A stretch of DNA of 64,000 bases from Nectonema munidae. Taxonomy: Eukaryota > Nematomorpha > Nectonematoida > Nectonematidae. Location of the stretch: contig JAUIRK010000993.1 of NCBI GenBank assembly GCA_030549495.1, positions 1,161,501 through 1,225,500 of the forward strand, given 5' to 3'. The translations under genes and the position numbers were made by a program. Positions within the stretch are counted from its first letter, which is position 1. Each line of letters starts with the position of its first letter. Of this stretch, positions 57,897-64,000 are shown in pieces. The notes beneath the pieces were generated by a model, which saw only the letters and a list, made by a program, of their open reading frames with translations, was not told the DNA's origin and did no database searches.

Positions 57897-59276
57897 GTAA
57901 TATTTTGTAAATAACTTATATATATATTGTTTAATATTATGTTGTGGAGTCGGAAAAATATTTGGCGACTTCGACTCTACTTATTTATAATTTTTCGACT
58001 CCCACTCTCATTCCACCGATTTGTGATTTTTGAGACTGCAACTCCATTTGTGTATAATTTTTTTAACATTAATGACTCCACCTATATGTATTTTGCGACT
58101 TTGACTTTTTATAATTATGCAACATCAACCTTTCTTCTTCAAATATTATAAATCTCCAAAAAGTGTGATGACAGGTATCATATTTCAAGGCCGTTTGTGT
58201 ATATTAATTTTAGATAGTCATTGAATGGTTTCCTGAATTTTAGACATTTCTTCTTTATGCTGTAACGCAAAAGGGGTGATCTATTTTCTTCATAAAATGT
58301 TCTATTCGTTTGTATTTGTAGTTTAGTCAAAAAGATTTTCAAATTATTTTCTATGACCTTTTTATCTAAGACAAAAGATTAGGGATTCATAAACTGAAGT
58401 TATCCTATTTTTTTCCAAAGGTTTATTGATTTAAAAAACTTTCTCCTCATAAACTGAGTCTTTCTCAATTACAAACTCAATTTTAATATAAAATAAAAAA
58501 GTTCATTCCTTAATTTTATTGAATTTTTCAGCCTTTTTCTATGCGCTGCAAAAATGCAAGGGTGGACTAAAACGACAAACGTCGCGTTTTTGCAATGTTA
58601 CACACTAAGAAGAGTGTCTATGAATTTATTTTTTAATCCTACATATAAATATTACTATTTATGAAATCGGATCGTGATTCTCTCTTTGACTTACTCCTCC
58701 TTCACAACTCTGTATATTATATATATATATTTTTTCATCTATAAATATTTCCTATTAAACATAATCTCATTTATTTTATCATTTTTGTACACAAAATTAA
58801 TGGGAATACTTTTATCATATATTATATAGAAGAATATTATTAGATGGTTGATAAAAGTGCCCGTGCTTTAGAAAAGATCTCGACAAACTTTGCAATCTCA
58901 TGCAGCACTAATCAAAATATAAACTAAAATTGCCATTAGACTTTTTGCTTTAAATATATTTGAAAACTTAAAAAAAAAATTTTTTTTTACCGAATTTTAC
59001 GATTTTCTGTGGAGCTTTGAATTTTCAGCCGAACATTGGATGGCGATCTATGTTTTAGAACATATTTTATATAGATAGGAATTGATTTTTGTTCATTCCT
59101 TGTTTAATGTAGTTTTAATTAGAACAAACAGTTATATATAATGGATTGAAATTAGTAGTTATTAAAGAAGAACATCACTTTGTTCTTGACTTCAAATAAT
59201 AAACTAAGGAGTACTTATAAAAAGAGAATGGGAGACTCAATTTTTTTTTAGTTTTTGAATCTCTGTTTCATCTTGA
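57897..59276. other. intron after exon 37, nothing firm
   Basis: Contains the GACTC-rich repeat at 57940-58145 and simple (TA)n at about 58715. The next exon of the gene should follow somewhere downstream, but no HUWE1-like exon was recognised up to 64000. Confidence 0.5.
57940..58145. repeat. degenerate GACTC/GAGTC-rich repeat
   Basis: Contains ggagtcgg, cgacttcgactctac, cgactcccactctc and gactgcaactcc at irregular spacing. Similar words occur at 41925-42050 (gagtccggagttgg, attggagttgg) and 49676-49710. Confidence 0.45.
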
Positions 59277-60082
59277 TGTTGTTGTTAGCCCCTAGGTTAC
59301 TCTATCTCGTTATTAGTGTAATCTATCAGTTCAAAAAAAAAGAAAACACTTTTTATTTGAACTGAGAAAGTATATCCATTGGTGGAAAATACCCACAAGG
59401 AAAAATATAGAATATTTGTTACGCTTTCGGATGAGTAAGTGTATTTTCAGCCAACCTACATAAGAGCCACCTTTAGGTACGGCTGACTTTATGTGTAGGC
59501 TTTGTTTTTTTCTACTTATGGCTTTGTTATATAAATATTAAATATATACGTTTTAAATCCGCCAGATAGTTTCCCCGCTTAACAAGTAAATTAACTACCT
59601 CCCATGGCCTGGATCATAAATGAATGGGTTTAAGTGTGGTATGGATGTGTGAGCAGTTGAAGAGGTAGTGTGTGTTTTGTATGTGCTGATTGCAAAGTGG
59701 ACAGGGCGGATTCATATGCGTTTTTGGATTAATTTTTTGAAGATACTCACGAATAACGGTGATTTCTTAGCTTTAAGTTTTGCAAGTGTGTGCCTTGTTT
59801 TGATGAACATTGTTTGTTGTGATGTATCAATTTTTGGTGGACTGACTATATTAGGTTTAAGTGTAAAAAGATAGTTTGTTACTGCTTGTGTGTGTATTAT
59901 TTTATTGACCTTTATTTGATTTTGATCATCTTCTTTATTTCGACATGTGTTATAATGACTGAGGTTGTTATCTTCAAATATCTTATTTTTCATGTGTCTT
60001 TGTAGTTTTGTAGAATAATAAAAATGATTTAGTGGGTGTTGTTGGTTAGCAGCATTTGCTCTCAAGTTAAATGCGTCTAGAT

Positions 60083-63066
60083 CAGTGTTTCTCAACCTTT
60101 CATGACCTGCGGCCCCCTTACCAAGCAAGTCAATACCCGTGGCCCCCTAAATTTCAAACAATAAAAATTTTAAAATTAAAAAATAAATTAAATAATAATA
60201 ATTAATTTATTAAATTTGATAAATAATTATTAAATTAAATTTTATTTTAAATTTTGAAAAAAATATAAATGAAAGTAAAAATTTTTTTGAATTTATTCAA
60301 TGAGAAACTTGCTGAGCTTGTGTGACAAGACTTTTTATGTCTGGCTTCGTTTGGGATACAGCAAGGCGAATATCGTTGCCAACATCAACCGGTTTCTGGA
60401 CTTTGTTTGATAGTGGCCAAGTCAGAAAATCCACATTCGCAAAGATAAATTGTAGCAAATTGAACTAGTATTATAGATGCTTTTTTGCTGAGTAGAGGGT
60501 AGGCATCCTGAACAGATAACCAGAAAGTAGAGAGATCTTCCCTGTTACTTAAAGCAAGTTTCATTGCTTTAGATGCCTTAAACTCTGCTAGCTCTTCTGC
60601 TTCGTCTTCAGTACATTCAATTTCAGTGTTGAATGGGTCCCTATGCTATGGAACATCTAATGGTGCATCGTCAAAATAAGATTTGAACTCATCAGTTAGG
60701 ATGCTGAGATGTTCAGTAATACATTCTTTGATGCCGATGGGAAGCTTGATTTGTTGTGTCTGCAGCTGCTCATCTAAGAAAGGAAAAGAGGCTAGGGATT
60801 CGACTTTGATTCGTGTCTGCCAAACTTCCATTCGAGCAGACAGTCCAGCAAGTTTGTCGTGAACCTCACTAACTGTCACATCACGACCTTGCAAAGACTT
60901 ATTCACCACGTTGAGTCCACTAAATATATCTGCCAAGTAGGCAAGCATCATAACAAACTCTTCTTTGTCAAAATAAACATAAAGTTTATTGTCATTTTCT
61001 CGCAAAAAAACTTTTACTTCCAAACGTAATTCAAACATTCGGGAAAGGCAGTTTCACCAACGAACTTTAGTGTAGAGCAGGAGTCCTGAATGTTTGGCTT
61101 CCATTTCGTTAGCAAGAAGTTGGAAGAGTCTGTGATTTTTAGCCTTGGAACGGATAAAGTTGATCATTTTAACCGCAACGTTCATAACTTCCAACAAAGA
61201 AGACGGGAGAGTTTTTGAGGCAAGCGCATAACGATGTAGTGAACAGTGAGAAGATGTTATATGAAGCCATTCATTTTTGACTAATGTAACAAACCCTCCT
61301 TTAACGCCAATCATTGCTGGAGCACCATCAGTTGAAATTTTTGAAAAAAGAATCCACGGACGTTGTACTTGGCATCCAACTAAAAAACAAAAACTCTTCC
61401 TTCATCTTTCCATTTTTTTCATATCGAACGAAAGCAATCAACTGACTATACATAGCAATGTCGGTAGACTCGTTTAATTGGAGACTAGCCTGAACTCTGC
61501 TTTGCCTAATTTCAGAGCAAACTTGACGGCACACATCAGCAGCCATGTCATTAATCCGCCGGCGGATTGTATCATTAGACAGGGAAACTTGCTGAATCTT
61601 TTTTTGCCCCTGGACCAATCATTAATTCAACCATCTTTTCTGTACATGGCTTAATTAGCTCCTCTGCAATAGCGTGGGGCTTCTTGCACTTTACAATTTG
61701 GTATGCTACTTCGTAGCTGGATTGAAGAGCGGGTTTTTCTTCTGGCCGAAAGCCAAATTCAGGAAGTCTAGCTTCGCGTTCATACCGGGCTCGTTTTGCA
61801 TACATAGCCTCAACACTATTGTTCTTATTTTGAGGATGCATTTAGTCGCGATGATTTAAAAGTTTACATGGACGTAGTGATGCATTTGACATCACCAGTG
61901 AGCAGTGTATACATTGCGCACAATCAACGCTATCTCGAATTACATTTGTAAAGCCAAACTTAACATAACTGTCATTCCATTTACGAACCTTTGACATCTA
62001 TCAAATTAAACAACTTATAAAGATATGATATTGTCATAGTATATAGAATTTTCACTAGTTTGTTCATTTTAAATGATTTTTTCAAAATTTTACTTTTTAT
62101 TACAACATAAGTCTTACAGGTCTACTTGTGTAGTCTGAATCAAAAACACTATTCTAGTTTAAATACTGAATGAGAAAATTAGAATTTTTTTTTAAATTTT
62201 ACGGTATATAAATCTTATTGGTCAGTCCTATTGATGAAATTAAGATTAACAAGCAAAAAAAGACTCATTATGTTTTCTTGCGTGCCCCAAATTTTAATCA
62301 AAACATTTTGGGCGCAATCGTTTACCCGATCTTCAAGTTTCAAGCTATGCCTCTGTGACTATTCAATTAGCATTGAATTTTTGAGTTAAAGCGTACACTA
62401 AGCACTAAATCACTCCTTTTAATTATCAACAGCCAATTTTCCTTCTTTTTAACCTAAAAAATGTGAAACAGCTGAAATTTAACGTTTTTAAAATAAAGTA
62501 TTAGGTTTTATATATTATCATTATTTTTTCATTATTGTGAATTTTGCTACGCTTTAGCTCAGTGGTTCTTAACATTGGTTCGCGAGATAAAATTTGGGTT
62601 GCCTAGCTTTGAAATTTAAAAAAAGATATGTAGTAAAGATTTATATAATGTGTAATCTACTTTTGTAATATATAAAAATATTTCTCACCAATGAAGTATG
62701 TATGAAGAAATTAAATTGCTAGTTATAAAGCAGAAAGGCAGAAGTAGAGATTGGATGCAACGTATGAAAGAAAACCCGTTATGAATGAGACTCAAAAACG
62801 ATGATACACAACATGTTTGAAGAAGTCATTCGTAAACCACGCACAAAGCATTTTCACATGTCTGACTCGAAAATTTTCCAAGATCACAACTTCAAAAACT
62901 CAAATAGTTCCGACTCGTAATTCATGTCAACTTACCCTTTGAAATGATTCTGCAAATAAAATAGTAAAGACAAGGATGTTTTGATTGATGTTTGCTTGAT
63001 AGTACTCGTGGGAAGAGGATGGCCCAGCTATTAAGATCCCGAGTTGCCCCTAGTTGAGAAACACTG
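60083..63066 (-). mobile_element. hAT element (SCAND3/ZBED-like transposase) with perfect 8-bp TSD
   Basis: Ends CAGTGTTTCTCAACCTTTC and, in reverse, CAGTGTTTCTCAACTAGGGG. Target duplication GTCTAGAT at 60075-60082 and 63067-63074 is perfect. 2,984 bp. It interrupts the LINE at 59277-63290, so it is younger. Another hAT-like word (CAGTGGTTCTTAACATTGG then TTCGCGAG) at 62573 suggests a smaller nested or captured end. Confidence 0.95.
60646..61841 (-). pseudogene. hAT transposase pseudogene, SCAND3/ZBED-like
   Basis: Four successive frames on the minus strand: YAKRARYEREARLPEFGF and SSYEVAYQIVKCKKPHAIAE; SNDTIRRRINDMAADVCRQV and QASLQLNESTDIAMYSQLIA (the LDESTD motif around the first catalytic Asp); LHRYALASKTLPSSLLEVMN and AKHSGLLLYTKVRW; then LADIFSGLNVVNKSLQGRDV (LNxSLQG motif). 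At least three frame breaks or stops. A dimerisation end follows in broken form towards 60400. Homologs in vertebrates include ZBED/SCAND3/FAM200 genes derived from such elements. Confidence 0.9.
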
Positions 63067-63431
63067 GTCTAGATGAATGTGTTCTTTGATAAGTAATAGA
63101 AAAGTTTCTTGTGAGGATGTTGTATGTTGGTATGTAAAGTGTTTCCTGTTGCTAAGCATAGTGCTCTGCTTTGTAGAGTTTGTAATTTAGTTATGTTAGA
63201 CTGGGATATTACCGAACACATATTGTAGATCCGTATTCTAATATGGGTCGCGTAATATTTTATATGTATTGGTCTGTGATTGCTCCACAAAAAATTACAA
63301 GTTCGATCTTTTAATTTTCACTAATGATAATTTCCACCTTGCAATTTTCCAAATGGAAATTTTCCTTGCTCCATATACGATGGTTGTGCATAACGAACTG
63401 CATTATGTTCTTCTGTTTGTTTGTTCTATAA

Positions 63432-64000
63432 CAGGTGTTCTTAATCCTTATTTAATCATGGACCTCTACCCTCGCTTGGCACACTCGATTCTTTTTTGAC
63501 TGAGTTAGAATTCAAGCACAAATTGCCAAAAAAAAATTCAGAAATTATATGTAAACGTTCAAATCAAAGAAAACTATATTTTATTCTGAAAAAATGAAGA
63601 AAAACAAGCAAAAAATTTCTTTGCTGAAAAACATAAAAACTTTGTATCTGAAAAAATGATTTTAGATGGTGTAAAATATTTAAATTTTCACATATTTATT
63701 TTAAAAAAGAGACCTCTTTTGCAACAATTCAAACAGAATTCTTTAGAATGAGCTTTGCATATAGTAGCTTTACATTTCTTACATTTTCTTGCTGTTCTGC
63801 TACGCCTGGAAACTTTACATAAATAAACATTTTTTACCTTACTGCACACTTCCCATTCTAACTTTCAATAGCTCTATATATTTTTATTATATAACAAGAC
63901 GAGCTAAAATGCGAGAATTTTTAATTTGAAAAATATTTAGTTTGTATTTGAGACAAAAATCATTCATCATAGCTTATTAAATTTGTAATTAGTTTAGGGT
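63432..64000 (-). mobile_element. element with hAT-type end and piggyBac-like Cys-rich coding, cut by window end
   Basis: The left end CAGGTGTTCTTAATCCTTAT is hAT-like. About 280 bp inside, the minus strand encodes KVSRRSRTARKCKKCKATIC and KAHSKEFCLNCCKRGLF (about 63710-63840), a piggyBac-type C-terminal cysteine-rich domain. The same arrangement is seen at 20697-21300. The rest lies beyond the window. Confidence 0.55.

Larger units (their letters stand above)
59277..63290 (-). mobile_element. non-LTR retrotransposon (LINE, Jockey-like) 3' part, split by a hAT
   Basis: The minus strand carries the end of a LINE reverse-transcriptase protein: PILEYGSTI near 63245, ITKLQTLQSRALCLATGNTL, TNIQHPHKKLFYYLSKNTFI, then after the hAT insertion NLRANAANQQHPLNHFYYS and finally CPLCNQHIQNTHYLFNCSHI, PIHLWSRPWEVVNLL (typical CxxC...HxxxxC end). 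It ends with a short 3' UTR and (AAC)n at 59277-59287. Frames are shifted several times and the 5' part is missing. The minus-strand frame at 59712-60128 is a mixture: its first residues derive from the hAT end. Confidence 0.88.

Overview
This is eukaryotic (metazoan) nuclear DNA, strongly AT-rich, and almost all of it lies inside one very long, intron-rich host gene on the + strand. Thirty-seven exons spread over positions 854-57896 join through consensus GT/AG sites into one continuous stop-free frame of 1925 codons. That protein matches, in order, the N-terminal half of the giant HECT ubiquitin ligase HUWE1: the N-terminal segment, the DUF908 and DUF913 helical-repeat regions, an acidic linker, a poorly conserved middle, the WWE domain, and the start of the helical repeats after WWE. 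The initiating exon is upstream or was not recognised. The catalytic HECT half must lie downstream of the window. The protein is clearly diverged from vertebrate HUWE1, so a fast-evolving invertebrate is likely. The species cannot be fixed from the sequence; a crustacean or a cnidarian-grade parasite would both fit.

The introns (about 47 bp to 8.4 kb) are packed with transposable elements. The clearest are: a nearly whole hAT element with an 8-bp target duplication (5391-8211); a degenerate hAT (12238-14020); a nest of three DNA transposons (hAT-like ends at 20697-24229, piggyBac-like coding inside, Tigger inserted in that); a decayed piggyBac with TTAA duplications and all three catalytic aspartates visible (47667-49659); and a hAT (60083-63066) that split an older LINE (59277-63290). 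A tRNA-derived SINE occurs as about eight copies. Short TTAA-flanked MITEs occur as five copies in two subfamilies.

Two tandem arrays are present: four 161-bp units (25279-25922) and units of about 636 bp (54556-56827). The 161-bp array sits inside a repeated element whose terminus carries a short hairpin. That element also contains the N-terminal part of a cysteine-rich protein family that I know only as an unnamed multicopy family in invertebrates. A decayed C-terminal part of the same family lies at 35140-36065. This is the best candidate here for a poorly described mobile element.

Layout: 1-5000 N-terminal exons and old piggyBac/hAT relics; 5000-8220 SINE and hAT; 8800-16500 DUF908 exons; 16500-28750 an intron-rich zone with the nested transposons and the 161-bp array; 28750-41470 DUF913 exons with SINEs, MITEs and fragments; 41470-51250 the poorly conserved linker exons and the piggyBac; 51250-57896 the pre-WWE, WWE and post-WWE exons; 57900-64000 intron or downstream DNA with LINE, hAT and a second piggyBac-like fragment.
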